From Pseudomonas sp. NFACC02 (GTDB taxonomy: Bacteria; Pseudomonadota; Gammaproteobacteria; Pseudomonadales; Pseudomonadaceae), in the NCBI RefSeq assembly GCF_900110765.1, contig NZ_FOEO01000002.1:62001-126000 (forward strand): a stretch of 64,000 bases of DNA, written 5' to 3'. Positions 48,921 to 57,403 of the stretch are shown here, piece after piece. Both the position numbers and the translations under genes were made by a program. How positions within the stretch are numbered: the first letter of the stretch is position 1; each line of letters begins with the position of its first letter. The notes below the pieces were generated by a model, which made no database searches, was not told the origin of the DNA, and saw only the letters and a list, made by a program, of their open reading frames with translations.

Positions 48921-49886
48921 TCATTGCGCCTTCTTGCGATACGCCATCGAATCATCAATCCGCTTGAGGATGTAGTCCCCTGCCGCCACGGGCGGATATA
49001 GGCTTTCTTTCGCATCGATGCCCAGATCACACGGATCGACCACCGCGCCATAGGTCGGGTCGTAGAACGTGGCAATCGAATACCGCTCATGCCCCGACTT
49101 ATTGATCACCCGATGCAACGTTGAACGGAAGCGATCGTTGGACCAGCGCGCGAGCAGGTCGCCGACATTGACCACCAGGCTGCGCTCGACGGGCGTCGCG
49201 TCGATCCAGCTGTTGCTGGCCAGTTCACGGACCTGCAGACCACCGCTGTTGTCCTGATACAGCAACGTGATGCAACCGTAGTCAGTGTGTGGTGCAACGC
49301 CGAACTGATCGGTTTCGGCCATCGGCGGATGGGGCGGGTAATACACCATCTGCGTACGCTGCAACCGCTTGCCGTATTTCGGCGCGAAGAATCCGGGCTC
49401 GATGCCCAGCCCTACCGCGACCGCTTTGAGCAGGTCGGCGCCGGCCAGGCCGATTTCTTCGTAATAGGCATCCAGCGCCACGCGCAACTCCGGCATGAAA
49501 TCCGGCCATTGATTTGGCCCACGCAAAGCCTCGCCCGCCAGCACACAAGGGTCGTCTTCCGGCAGCTCCAGGCCCATGCTGAAGAACTCCTTGAAGTCCG
49601 GCTTGGTCGCTTCATACATCAACGCGCCGCCCAGCGCATGCCAGCCACGATGACGTTTGTTCACCGCCACCTGACGCTTCACGTCTGCCGGATAGGCAAA
49701 GAAGGTTTTCGCCGCCGCCATGGCCGTGTCGATCACGCTTTGCGGTACGCCGTGGTTAATGATGTAGAAAAACCCGGTTTCGCCGCAGGCCTTGCGAATT
49801 GCCTCACCGGCGCGCAGGACCGCTGCGGGATCGCCTTCGCGTACGCCGGCCATGTCGATCAGTGGGAGATGAGTGTGAGCGGTCAT
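48921..49886 (-). CDS. 2-oxoglutarate/Fe(II) dioxygenase, isopenicillin-N-synthase-like family
   Basis: A 321-residue non-haem iron dioxygenase. The N-terminal DIOX_N part (HLPLIDMAGV to GFFYIINHGVP) is followed by the 2OG-FeII jelly-roll: iron ligands His and Asp in VAPHTDYGCITLLYQD, distal His in RFRSTLHRVINK, and the 2-oxoglutarate-binding RYSIATF. I start at the ATG at 49886 (AGGAG upstream). Isopenicillin-N-synthase-like proteins act on many small molecules, so the reaction is unknown. It is divergent from two 2-hydroxyacid oxidoreductases and shares a mirrored operator with them, so it likely belongs to the same catabolic route. Confidence 0.9.
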   Translation of the reverse strand: MTAHTHLPLIDMAGVREGDPAAVLRAGEAIRKACGETGFFYIINHGVPQSVIDTAMAAAKTFFAYPADVKRQVAVNKRHRGWHALGGALMYEATKPDFKEFFSMGLELPEDDPCVLAGEALRGPNQWPDFMPELRVALDAYYEEIGLAGADLLKAVAVGLGIEPGFFAPKYGKRLQRTQMVYYPPHPPMAETDQFGVAPHTDYGCITLLYQDNSGGLQVRELASNSWIDATPVERSLVVNVGDLLARWSNDRFRSTLHRVINKSGHERYSIATFYDPTYGAVVDPCDLGIDAKESLYPPVAAGDYILKRIDDSMAYRKKAQ

Positions 49887-49913
49887 GCAAGCTCCTGTCA
49901 GTTGGGGATCGGA

Positions 49914-49929
49914 CAAGCTGTATAGACAG
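49914..49929 (-). promoter_or_regulatory. HutC-type operator at the dioxygenase promoter
   Basis: CAAGCTGTATAGACAG contains GTATAGAC, matching the HutC-subfamily consensus GT-N-TA-N-AC. On the minus strand its TATACA can serve as the -10 of the dioxygenase gene, about 35 bases before the ATG. Confidence 0.65.
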
Positions 49930-50090
49930 GTGAAGCATTTAGTGTGCCCAACACTGTGCAGCAGCGCACTGCTGGTCCTGTGGGAGCTGCCGGAGGTTCA
50001 GTGTGCGAATCAAGACAGTTTCCACACGCCCCAGTACCGGGCAGGCCGGCCTCAATCGGTGCAACTTTTGGTGACAATGCTCAGCCCTTC

Positions 50091-50111
50091 CTTACGCCAC
50101 CTTGGCGTAAG
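50091..50111. promoter_or_regulatory. palindrome in the divergent gap
   Basis: CTTACGCCA-CCT-TGGCGTAAG is a perfect 9-bp dyad with a three-base centre, with no T run. It could be a second operator type or a cruciform-forming element. Function unknown. Confidence 0.45.
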
Positions 50112-50159
50112 GCCGCGGCAGGCGTCCATGCGCCCGAGATGGCCTGCATCTTGCGTCAG

Positions 50160-50175
50160 CTGTCTATACAGCTTG
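50160..50175 (+). promoter_or_regulatory. HutC-type operator at the hydroxyacid-dehydrogenase promoter
   Basis: CTGTCTATACAGCTTG is the exact reverse complement of the site at 49914-49929. It contains GTCTATAC and a TATACA -10-like hexamer ending 18 bases before the ATG. Confidence 0.65.
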
Positions 50176-50188
50176 CCCAAGGATTGTC

Positions 50189-51379
50189 ATGCGTCGCTAT
50201 CACGCCGGTACCGATTCTCTCCGTGCGCACAGTATTGCCGAACTGGCCCACATGGCCCGTCGGCGTCTGCCGCATTTTGCCTGGGAATACCTGGAAGGTG
50301 GCGCCGAAGAAGAACTGACGCTGGCGCGAAATCGCCAGGCGTTCGCCGAGGTCAGCCTGTTGCCCCGGACGCTGATTCCGTGGCAGACCCCGGACACACG
50401 TCGCACGCTCTTCGGGCGACAACTGGCACTGCCGATGGCCATTGCACCCACGGGCTATAACGGCATGCTGCACCGCGACGCCGACATTCATCTTGCCCGC
50501 GCGGCCACCGAGCGAGGTCTGCCCTTTTCACTCAGCACCGTTTCGACCAGCTCGATGGAAGAGATCGTCGCCGCCGTGCCCGACGTCAACTTGTGGTTTC
50601 AGCTGTACAGCATGAGCGACCCCGAGGTGCAGGAGGACTTGTTGCAGCGCGCCGAAGCGGTGGGTTGCCAGACCTTGCTGCTGACCACCGACGCCGTGCT
50701 GCTGGGCAACCGCGAATGGGACAAGCGCAATTTCGCTCGCCCGCGCCAACTGAGCCTGCGCAACAAGCTCGACGTCCTGCGTCACCCGCGCTGGATCAGG
50801 CAGGCGCTGTGGCCGCACGGCATGCCGAGCATGGCCAACCTCAACCGCTACCTGCCGGCTGACCAGCGCAATGCGGCCGGCGCCGCGCACTTCATTGGTG
50901 AAAAGATGGAAAAGCAGTTGAGCTGGGATTTCCTCGCGCGCCTGCGGGATCGCTGGCCCCACCGTTTGGTGCTCAAAGGCGTGATGCACCCGCGGGACGC
51001 CGAACAGGCCGTGAGTCTCGGGCTGGACGGCATCGTGGTGACCAATCACGGCGGTCGACAACTGGATGGCGTCCCCGCCACGCTCGATTGCCTGCCCGCC
51101 ATCGCTGACGTCGCCAAAGGCAAGCTCAGCATCCTTTTCGACAGCGGCATTCGGCGTGGCACCGATATTCTAAAAGCCTGCGCGCTGGGCGCCGACGCGG
51201 TGCTGTTGGGTCGAGCAACCTTGTATGGCGTCGCGGCCGGCGGCCAGACCGGCGCGGGTCATGCGCTGGATCTGCTGGGCAACGAACTGCGGCTTGCACT
51301 GACCTTGCTCGGTCAACCTGACCTGAATCAATTGAGCGTCAGCCGCCAGCCTAACGCGACCTTTACCGTGAGTGGATGA
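50189..51379 (+). CDS. FMN-dependent 2-hydroxyacid dehydrogenase (L-lactate dehydrogenase / mandelate dehydrogenase family)
   Basis: A 396-residue TIM-barrel flavoenzyme oxidising an L-2-hydroxyacid to the 2-oxoacid. FAWEYLEGGAEEELTLARNR at the N-terminus, PTGYNGMLHRDAD for FMN, LWFQLYSM, the catalytic histidine and arginine in VVTNHGGRQLDGVP, and DSGIRRGTDILKACALGA at the phosphate site are all present. No long membrane-inserting stretch is obvious, so soluble or peripheral location is likely. It is probably not the housekeeping LldD because no lactate permease or LldR is adjacent. Confidence 0.92.
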   Translation: MRRYHAGTDSLRAHSIAELAHMARRRLPHFAWEYLEGGAEEELTLARNRQAFAEVSLLPRTLIPWQTPDTRRTLFGRQLALPMAIAPTGYNGMLHRDADIHLARAATERGLPFSLSTVSTSSMEEIVAAVPDVNLWFQLYSMSDPEVQEDLLQRAEAVGCQTLLLTTDAVLLGNREWDKRNFARPRQLSLRNKLDVLRHPRWIRQALWPHGMPSMANLNRYLPADQRNAAGAAHFIGEKMEKQLSWDFLARLRDRWPHRLVLKGVMHPRDAEQAVSLGLDGIVVTNHGGRQLDGVPATLDCLPAIADVAKGKLSILFDSGIRRGTDILKACALGADAVLLGRATLYGVAAGGQTGAGHALDLLGNELRLALTLLGQPDLNQLSVSRQPNATFTVSG

Positions 51380-51380
51380 C

Positions 51381-52757
51381 ATGAGCGACCTGCAACAGAC
51401 CCTCAACCAGTTGCGCGACGCCTTGGGCGATGCGCAGGTGCTGACCGGCGATGCCATCGGCCAGCGTCACTACAGCGACTGGACCCGCCATGCGCCGACC
51501 TGCCCGGCCGCTTTGATCCTGCCCAAAGACACCGAACAGGTGTCAATCGCCCTGCGCATCTGCAATGCCGCCGGACAATCCGTCGTGCCGCAAGGTGGCA
51601 TGACGGGCCTGGCGGGCGGAGCCGTGCCTCGCGCCACCGACATCGCATTGTCGCTGGATCGCCTGCGCGGCATCGAGGACATCGACACGGCGGCGGCAAC
51701 GGTCACCGTCAGGGCAGGCACCACCCTGCAAGAGATCCAGCAGACCGTTGCCGATGCCGGTTACCTGTTTCCGCTGGACCTGGGGGCGCGCGGCTCCTGT
51801 CAGATCGGCGGAAACATCGCGACCAACGCGGGCGGCAATGCGGTGATTCGCTATGGCATGACCCGCGACCTGGTGCTCGGTCTGGAAGTCGTGCTCGCTG
51901 ACGGCCGCGTGCTGAACCTGATGAACAAGATGATCAAGAACAACTGCGGCTATGACCTAAAACAGTGCTTCATCGGCAGCGAAGGCACCCTTGGAGTGAT
52001 CACCCGCGCCGTATTGAAGATGGCACCTCAGCCGGGCCCGTCCACTACTCTGCTCTGCGCCCTCCCCGATTACGCCAGCGCCGTCGCCCTGTTGCGCCGC
52101 CTCCAGCGCAGTGCCGGAACGCCGCAGGCGTATGAGCTGATGTGGCAGGACTTCTTCCGCATGGGCGTGTCCTGGCTGGAAAACCCGGTGGCGCCGATGC
52201 CCGACCATCATCCACTTTACGTGCTGCTGGAGTCCTCGGCGGCCAGCGACGTGCTGGAACAGACGCTGGAAGCGGCCATCGAGGCGGGTGAAGTGGTCGA
52301 TGCGATCCTCGCCACCTCCCAGACCCAGGCCCGCAGCCTGTGGAAGATCCGTGAAGCCACCGGCGAATTCCCGGTGCGTCTGGCGCCCTTGAATTTCGAC
52401 ATCAGCCTGCCGATTGGTCAGATCGGCGACTTTGCCGACCTGTGCCGTCAACGCCTGAATGAGCGCTGGCCCGGCAACCGCAGCGTGTACTTCGGCCACA
52501 TCGGTGACAGCAATCTGCACCTGACCGTGGACTGCCATTCGCTGCCGCAACCTGCGCCCGTCTACGACATTGAGGACCTGGTGTACAGCGCGGTGGGCGA
52601 GCTGGGCGGCGCAGTCTCCGCCGAGCACGGCATCGGCCTGCTCAAACGCGAATTTCTTCATCACTCGGTCAGCGCCGAAGCCTTGCAGGCGATGGCCGAG
52701 CTCAAGCGCAGTTTCGACCCCAGGGGCATTCTCAATCCGGGGAAAATCCTCGGCTGA
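51381..52757 (+). CDS. FAD-linked 2-hydroxyacid dehydrogenase (GlcD / D-lactate dehydrogenase family)
   Basis: A 458-residue flavoprotein of the vanillyl-alcohol-oxidase fold. FAD-binding segments VVPQGGMTGLAGGAVP and GGNIATNAGGNAVIRYG (FAD_binding_4) and the C-terminal FAD-oxidase domain with YFGHIGDSNLHLTV and SAEHGIGLLKREFL (iron/substrate histidines) are clear. Such enzymes oxidise D-2-hydroxyacids such as D-2-hydroxyglutarate, glycolate or D-lactate. I start at the ATG at 51381, one base after the previous stop. With the L-hydroxyacid enzyme, it could process both enantiomers of one hydroxyacid. Confidence 0.92.
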   Translation: MSDLQQTLNQLRDALGDAQVLTGDAIGQRHYSDWTRHAPTCPAALILPKDTEQVSIALRICNAAGQSVVPQGGMTGLAGGAVPRATDIALSLDRLRGIEDIDTAAATVTVRAGTTLQEIQQTVADAGYLFPLDLGARGSCQIGGNIATNAGGNAVIRYGMTRDLVLGLEVVLADGRVLNLMNKMIKNNCGYDLKQCFIGSEGTLGVITRAVLKMAPQPGPSTTLLCALPDYASAVALLRRLQRSAGTPQAYELMWQDFFRMGVSWLENPVAPMPDHHPLYVLLESSAASDVLEQTLEAAIEAGEVVDAILATSQTQARSLWKIREATGEFPVRLAPLNFDISLPIGQIGDFADLCRQRLNERWPGNRSVYFGHIGDSNLHLTVDCHSLPQPAPVYDIEDLVYSAVGELGGAVSAEHGIGLLKREFLHHSVSAEALQAMAELKRSFDPRGILNPGKILG

Positions 52758-52771
52758 ACGCTCCCGGGGTT

Positions 52772-52779
52772 GTATATAC
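52772..52779 (+). promoter_or_regulatory. HutC-type operator upstream of the transporter genes
   Basis: GTATATAC fits GT-N-TA-N-AC and sits directly before the palindrome ATACCGGTAT (52776-52785), about 80 bases upstream of the binding-protein ATG. The TATATA inside it could be a -10. Confidence 0.5.
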
Positions 52780-52859
52780 CGGTATGGCACGCTAACTGCA
52801 GCAGGCGCTGGCACCTTTGCCCCACATAACGACGACACTGCATCTGAAGGAGTTACCCC

Positions 52860-53726
52860 ATGCAACTCGATTCCTGCGTTGGTAAGAAAGTGTTTGGCAA
52901 GACGTTCAAAAGCCTGAGCATCGCAGCCGCTCTGGCGGCGTTTACCTTGGGGGCAGTGCCTCTGGCGGCTCACGCCGACCAGTTGGCCGACGTGAAGAAA
53001 GCCGGTGAACTGGTGGTCGGCACCGAGATGCAATTTGCCCCGTTCGACTTTCTCGACGCGGGCAAACAGAAAGGCCTGAACGCCGAGTTGTTCGAAGCGT
53101 TGGGCAAGGAGTTGGGCGTCAAGATCAAGTTCCTCGACCTGCCATGGCCAAGCGTGCTGCCAGGCCTTGAGGCGAAAAAATTCGACGTGGTCGCAGGCCC
53201 GATCATCGTCACCAAAGCCCGGAAAGAGCGTTATCACTTCGTCTCGCCGATTGCCGAAGCCACGGTGGCGCTGATGGTCGGTGCCAAGGACGACAGCATA
53301 AAGAAACCTGAAGACATCGCAGGTAAAACCGTGGGTGCCGGCAAAGGCTCCGCGCAGCTGGAAGAGCTGAAGACGTTCGCCGCGACCCTGCCGGAGAAGG
53401 TCACCATTCGCGAATACGTCGACAACAACCAGGCGTACGCCGACCTCGCCGCCAAGCGCATCGTCGCCGTGGCCAACTCGTTGCCGAACATCTCCTACGT
53501 CGCCGCACAGAAGCCCAATCTCTACAAGGTGGTGCAGCCGCCGTTCGGCAAGAAATCCTACTTCGCTTATCTGGGCCGCAAGGATGCCGACGCCGACAGC
53601 CTGATCGCCGCGCTGGATGCAGCCGTGGACAAGATGCACGCGGACGGCCGTCTGGCGGCACTGCAGAAGAAATGGCTGGGCGCGGAAATGGACGTGCCGA
53701 AGGGTGATTTTGAGCCGACGTGGTAA
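52860..53726 (+). CDS. amino-acid-type ABC transporter substrate-binding protein
   Basis: A 288-residue secreted protein. The signal peptide is long (KSLSIAAALAAFTLGAVPLAAHA, cleavage before DQLADV), followed by an SBP family 3 domain: LVVGTEMQFAPFDFLDAGK, GLNAELFEALGKELGV, GLEAKKFDVVAGPIIVTKAR, DIAGKTVGAGKGSAQ. AAGGAGTTA precedes the ATG. It feeds the two permeases and ATPase that follow. The substrate is probably the compound oxidised by the neighbouring enzymes, or its amino-acid precursor. Confidence 0.93.
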   Translation: MQLDSCVGKKVFGKTFKSLSIAAALAAFTLGAVPLAAHADQLADVKKAGELVVGTEMQFAPFDFLDAGKQKGLNAELFEALGKELGVKIKFLDLPWPSVLPGLEAKKFDVVAGPIIVTKARKERYHFVSPIAEATVALMVGAKDDSIKKPEDIAGKTVGAGKGSAQLEELKTFAATLPEKVTIREYVDNNQAYADLAAKRIVAVANSLPNISYVAAQKPNLYKVVQPPFGKKSYFAYLGRKDADADSLIAALDAAVDKMHADGRLAALQKKWLGAEMDVPKGDFEPTW

Positions 53727-53757
53727 GGCCACACTCTCAGCAACGCTACGCCCCTTT

Positions 53758-53891
53758 GTAGGAGCGTGGCTTGTCCCGCGATCGGCGACGAAGTCGTCGT
53801 GAATGCTGCGCATGCGGTGTATCTGACACGGCAGGGGCGTATGGATTTACGACTGCTTCGCAGCCGATCGCGGGACAAGCCTCGCTCCTAC
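53758..53891. repeat. REP doublet between the binding protein and first permease
   Basis: GTAGGAGCGTGGCTTGTCCCGCGATC and GATCGCGGGACAAGCCTCGCTCCTAC are inverted around about 80 bases. Inside a transporter operon such hairpins commonly keep the binding-protein mRNA more abundant than the membrane genes. Confidence 0.85.
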
Positions 53892-53935
53892 AGGGGTCGG
53901 CGTTAGGCATCTGATTTATACGCTGGAGTCACACC

Positions 53936-54595
53936 GTGTTCGACTGGCCCTTGCTGCAGCAGAACGCTCCTTTATTGCTCGGCGCCCTGTGGGTGACGTT
54001 GCAGGTTTCGGTCGCCGCGCTGGTGATCGGGTTTGTCATCGGCATCATGGTCGGCAGCCTGCGACTGTCGCCGATTCCCGTCTTGCGTCGGCTGGGCGGC
54101 GCGTACATTTTCGTGTTCCGTGGCATTCCGCTGCTGGTGCAACTGTTGTTCATCTATTACTTTCTGCCGCGTATCGGCCTGCCCAATGTCTCGCCCACCG
54201 TGGCGGCGGTCATTGGCCTGTCATTGGCGGCCGGCGCCTACATCGCTGAAATCATGCGCGGTGGTTTTCTTGCGATTCCTGGCGGTCAGCTGGAAGCGGC
54301 CGGCTTGCTGGGCCTGAGCGCGAGCCAGATGCTGATCCGCATCCGTGTGCCTCAGGCCGTGCGTCTGACCCTGCCTGCGCTGGTCAACGAAATGATCCTG
54401 CTGATCAAGGCCTCGTCGCTGGTGTCCGTCGTCGGCCTGGCCGACTTGACCCGCACCGCGCAGAACCTCGCCGCCAGCGACTACATGTTCGTGCAGGACT
54501 ACCTGATGCTCGCGGGCTTCTATTGCCTGATCAACATTCCGCTGGCGTACTGCGGCAGCCTGCTTGAACGTCGGTTGAAGGAGCAGACGGCATGA
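53936..54595 (+). CDS. amino-acid-type ABC transporter permease 1
   Basis: A 219-residue inner-membrane permease with about five helices. FRGIPLLVQLLFIYYFLP and the EAA loop QLEAAGLLGLSASQMLIRIRVPQAV identify the HisMQ family. GTG start with GGAG upstream. Its stop overlaps the second permease (ATGA), so the two likely form a heterodimer. Confidence 0.94.
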   Translation: MFDWPLLQQNAPLLLGALWVTLQVSVAALVIGFVIGIMVGSLRLSPIPVLRRLGGAYIFVFRGIPLLVQLLFIYYFLPRIGLPNVSPTVAAVIGLSLAAGAYIAEIMRGGFLAIPGGQLEAAGLLGLSASQMLIRIRVPQAVRLTLPALVNEMILLIKASSLVSVVGLADLTRTAQNLAASDYMFVQDYLMLAGFYCLINIPLAYCGSLLERRLKEQTA

Positions 54596-55263
54596 TTTTC
54601 GACCCTAAAATCATCACCGATCACCTGGGCGATATCGGTTCGGGTTTTCTGGTCACCCTCGGCACCTGGAGCAGCGGCGTCGTGCTTGGCATCGCGCTGG
54701 GCATGCTGATAGCCGTCGCTCAGGTGTTCGGCAACGCCTTCGTGCGGGCGCCGCTGCGGGTGTTCATCGAGCTGATTCGCAGCACGCCGTTTCTGGTGCA
54801 GCTGTTTTTGGTGTATTACGGCGGGCCCTCGTTTGGGCTAAGCCTCGATCCAATCCCCGCCGGCATCTTGGGGCTGGGTGTTTACGGCAGCGTGTATTTC
54901 GCCGAAATCTTTCGTTCCGGGTTCGAGTCGGTGGCCCGCGGCCAGCTGGAAGCCGCAGACTGCCTGGGCATCACCCGCCTGCAATGCATCTGGCGGATTC
55001 AAGTGCCGCAGATGCTGGTGATCATCCTTCCAGCGCTGGTGAACATGATCACCGTGCTGTGCAAGGAAACCGCCGTGCTGTCGATCATCACCATTCCGGA
55101 GCTGACCATGGTCCTGACCGGCATAGGGTCGGAGACCTTCGCGTTCGTCGAAACCCTGCTGATGCTATGCATCGGCTACCTGATCCTGGTGGAAGCCTGC
55201 TCGCGGCTGGGCATGCTTCTGGAAACCCGTGTCGGCCGCTTCATGAACAAGCAACCACGCTAA
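54592..55263 (+). CDS. amino-acid-type ABC transporter permease 2
   Basis: A 223-residue permease partner of the preceding gene. [20 protein letters not shown] and [24 protein letters not shown] mark the same family. It starts within the previous stop codon. Confidence 0.94.
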   Translation: MIFDPKIITDHLGDIGSGFLVTLGTWSSGVVLGIALGMLIAVAQVFGNAFVRAPLRVFIELIRSTPFLVQLFLVYYGGPSFGLSLDPIPAGILGLGVYGSVYFAEIFRSGFESVARGQLEAADCLGITRLQCIWRIQVPQMLVIILPALVNMITVLCKETAVLSIITIPELTMVLTGIGSETFAFVETLLMLCIGYLILVEACSRLGMLLETRVGRFMNKQPR

Positions 55264-55276
55264 GGGAGCCCACCCG

Positions 55277-56167
55277 ATGAACAGCTTCCTGATACCCAGC
55301 GGTGCCGTGTCCGCCAACACACGCGAGAATCAAGGTGACCCCATGAAGACTTCAGCTACCGCCCCGGCTGACCAGCCGACCATTGTGTCGCTGAGCAAGG
55401 TGGGCAAAAGCTTTGGCACCCTGCGGGTGCTCAAGGGCATTGACCTGCAGGTGCGGCGTTCGGAAGTGGTCTGCCTGATCGGCCCGTCGGGTTCCGGGAA
55501 AAGCACCCTGCTGCGCAGCATGGCCTTCCTCGAGGAATACGACGAAGGCGAGATCCGCATCGAAGGCCAGTTGCTCGGCTGGCAGAACACCGACAAAGGC
55601 CGCCGCCGCGCGCCGCAATCGCAGATCAATCAAGTCCGTCGCAACGTCGGCATGGTTTTTCAGCAATTCAATCTGTGGCCGCACATGACCGCCCTCGGCA
55701 ACGTCTGCGAAGCCCTGCGCCGAGTGCGCAAGCTGTCGGCGCAGGAGGCGAACCAACGCGGCCTGGCGATGCTCGAGAAAGTCGGGCTGGCGCACAAGGC
55801 CGACGCCTACCCGGCACAATTGTCCGGCGGTCAGCAACAACGTGTGGCGATTGCCCGGGCGCTGGCGATGGAGCCGCACATCATGCTGTTTGACGAACCC
55901 ACCTCCGCACTCGACCCGGAACTGGTGGGCGAAGTGCTGCAAGTCATGAAGACCCTGGCGAGGGAAGGCATGACCATGGTCGTGGTCACCCACGAGATGG
56001 GCTTTGCCGCACAGGTGGCCGATTCAGTGATCTTCCTCGATCAGGGCGAAGTCGTGGCACGGGGCACGCCGCAGCAGATATTCCACAACGCCGAACAGCC
56101 GCGTTTGCAGCAGTTTTTGCAGAATTATCTCGACCGCAATGCGTTCTGGCAGGACGGCAGGCAATGA
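55277..56167 (+). CDS. amino-acid-type ABC transporter ATP-binding protein
   Basis: ATPase of the importer: Walker [19 protein letters not shown]-loop, [15 protein letters not shown] signature, [13 protein letters not shown]alker B and VVTHEMGFA. 296 residues from this ATG, which has GGGAG upstream and is 13 bases past the previous stop; an internal ATG at 55343 (274 residues, with AAGGTGA upstream) gives a length closer to relatives, so the true start is uncertain. Completes a four-gene polar amino-acid-type importer. Confidence 0.93.
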   Translation: MNSFLIPSGAVSANTRENQGDPMKTSATAPADQPTIVSLSKVGKSFGTLRVLKGIDLQVRRSEVVCLIGPSGSGKSTLLRSMAFLEEYDEGEIRIEGQLLGWQNTDKGRRRAPQSQINQVRRNVGMVFQQFNLWPHMTALGNVCEALRRVRKLSAQEANQRGLAMLEKVGLAHKADAYPAQLSGGQQQRVAIARALAMEPHIMLFDEPTSALDPELVGEVLQVMKTLAREGMTMVVVTHEMGFAAQVADSVIFLDQGEVVARGTPQQIFHNAEQPRLQQFLQNYLDRNAFWQDGRQ

Positions 56168-56217
56168 TGTTGGTCCGGAGGACATACCTGTAGGCGCGAT
56201 CAGGAAGGAGGTCAATG

Positions 56218-56955
56218 ATGGACAAACCGGCGCCACAAGCCCTGTACCGGCAGGCGAAGGACTTCGTGCACGGCAAGCTGGTGTCCGGGGAATGGAAGCC
56301 CGGCGACCTGATTCCGTCTGAAAACCGTCTGGTACTGGAACTGGGCATGTCGCGCATGACGGTCAACCGGGCGTTGCGAGAGTTGACCGAAGAAGGCCGT
56401 CTGCTGCGGGTGTCCGGCGTCGGCACCTTTGTCGCCGAGAGCAAACCACAATCGAACCTGATGCACATTACCAACATCGCCGATGAGATTCTGGCACGAG
56501 GGCATCGTTACCGCTGTCAGGTGCTTCAGCTGACGCGGGAGGCGGCGTCGATGCCGATCGCCTCGGCGCTCTCACTGCCCACCGGCGCCTCGGTGTTTCA
56601 TCTGCTCTGCGTGCATTACGAGGAAGACGTCGCGGTTCAGCTGGAAGATCGCTACGTCAATCCGCACACCGCGCCGGATTTTTTGCAGCAACCCTTCGGC
56701 GACGCATTGCAGTCAGCGCGCTACCTGCTGCAGATCATCCAGCCGGACGAGATGGAGCACATCGTCGAGGCCAGTCACCCGACCGCAGACGAACGCAAAT
56801 ACCTGCAGATCGATGCCAGCGAGCCCTGTCTGGTGCTGATGCGCCGTACGTGGAACAGTGGCCGGGTGGTCACCTACGTGCGGCTGGTTCACCCCTCTTC
56901 GCGCTATCGCCTCGGCAGCCGCCTTCCGGTCACCGGTGGATATCGCCACAGTTGA
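56218..56955 (+). CDS. GntR-family regulator, HutC subfamily
   Basis: A 245-residue repressor: N-terminal GntR winged helix (YRQAKDFVHGKLVSGEWKPG, LELGMSRMTVNRALRELTEEG) and a C-terminal UTRA ligand domain (about residues 85-240, HITNIADEILARGHRYRCQV, VQLEDRYVNP). The second of two adjacent ATGs is chosen for spacing from AAGGAGG. It ends the hydroxyacid/transport run and is the natural reader of the HutC-type sites at 49914, 50160 and 52772. The ligand is probably the transported or oxidised metabolite. Confidence 0.93.
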   Translation: MDKPAPQALYRQAKDFVHGKLVSGEWKPGDLIPSENRLVLELGMSRMTVNRALRELTEEGRLLRVSGVGTFVAESKPQSNLMHITNIADEILARGHRYRCQVLQLTREAASMPIASALSLPTGASVFHLLCVHYEEDVAVQLEDRYVNPHTAPDFLQQPFGDALQSARYLLQIIQPDEMEHIVEASHPTADERKYLQIDASEPCLVLMRRTWNSGRVVTYVRLVHPSSRYRLGSRLPVTGGYRHS

Positions 56956-57068
56956 GCGCTCGCTTTCACGCGGGTGGACAGCCGGTCGAAAGATTCATCG
57001 AACGCCTGCGACGCGCCGCCCTCGATATCTGTAACCCCCGGTGATTCGGGCGTACAGAAGAGGTGTTT

Positions 57069-57389
57069 ATGAACACGCAACAGAACCCGCAGAGCAACGA
57101 GCGAAACGACCCCGCCATCGATCCGGACACCCCGGACAACCACATGGGCCAGGACAAAACGGCACCGAACCCGGTGCCTGAGCAAAACCAGAGCGGCTCT
57201 CAAAGCCAGAGCGGTGCCCAAAGTCAGAGCAACAACGGTGCGCAAAGCCAGGAAAACAACGGCAATCAGTCGGGCGAGAACAGCTTTACACCGGATTTCG
57301 AGCCTGAGGAGCACGAATCCCCGGACAAGACCAAGCAAGAGAACCAGACCGGCGACATCGACCAGGACATTGATACCGCCGGGGGTTAA
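57069..57389 (+). CDS. small low-complexity NQS-rich protein, unknown function
   Basis: A 106-residue hydrophilic acidic protein with no signal peptide or membrane segment. Residues 40-70 are built from degenerate repeats of Gln, Ser, Asn, Gly (SGSQSQSGAQSQSNNGAQS). The ends are acidic, rich in Asp/Pro/Glu. Such composition suggests a disordered, hydrophilin-like protein, perhaps stress-related. GAGGT before the ATG supports expression. I do not recognise a family. It lies 113 bases after the GntR gene and need not belong to that operon. Confidence 0.75.
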   Translation: MNTQQNPQSNERNDPAIDPDTPDNHMGQDKTAPNPVPEQNQSGSQSQSGAQSQSNNGAQSQENNGNQSGENSFTPDFEPEEHESPDKTKQENQTGDIDQDIDTAGG

Positions 57390-57403
57390 CAACGCCGATC
57401 CCT

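Larger units (their letters stand above)
49887..50188. other. divergent control region of the dioxygenase / hydroxyacid locus
   Basis: This 302-base gap has a mirrored 16-bp operator at each end (49914-49929 and 50160-50175) and a third palindrome at 50091-50111, all listed separately. No coding frame in it is convincing. Confidence 0.75.

Noticed and set aside
49914..49929. Reading CTGTATAGACAG as a LexA box
   Set aside because: CTGT and ACAG are separated by only 4 bases, not 8. The symmetric pair near a HutC-type gene fits the HutC consensus better.
51957..53813. 618-codon minus-strand frame across the GlcD-type and binding-protein genes
   Set aside because: Covers two good genes and an intergenic gap in antisense; no motif.
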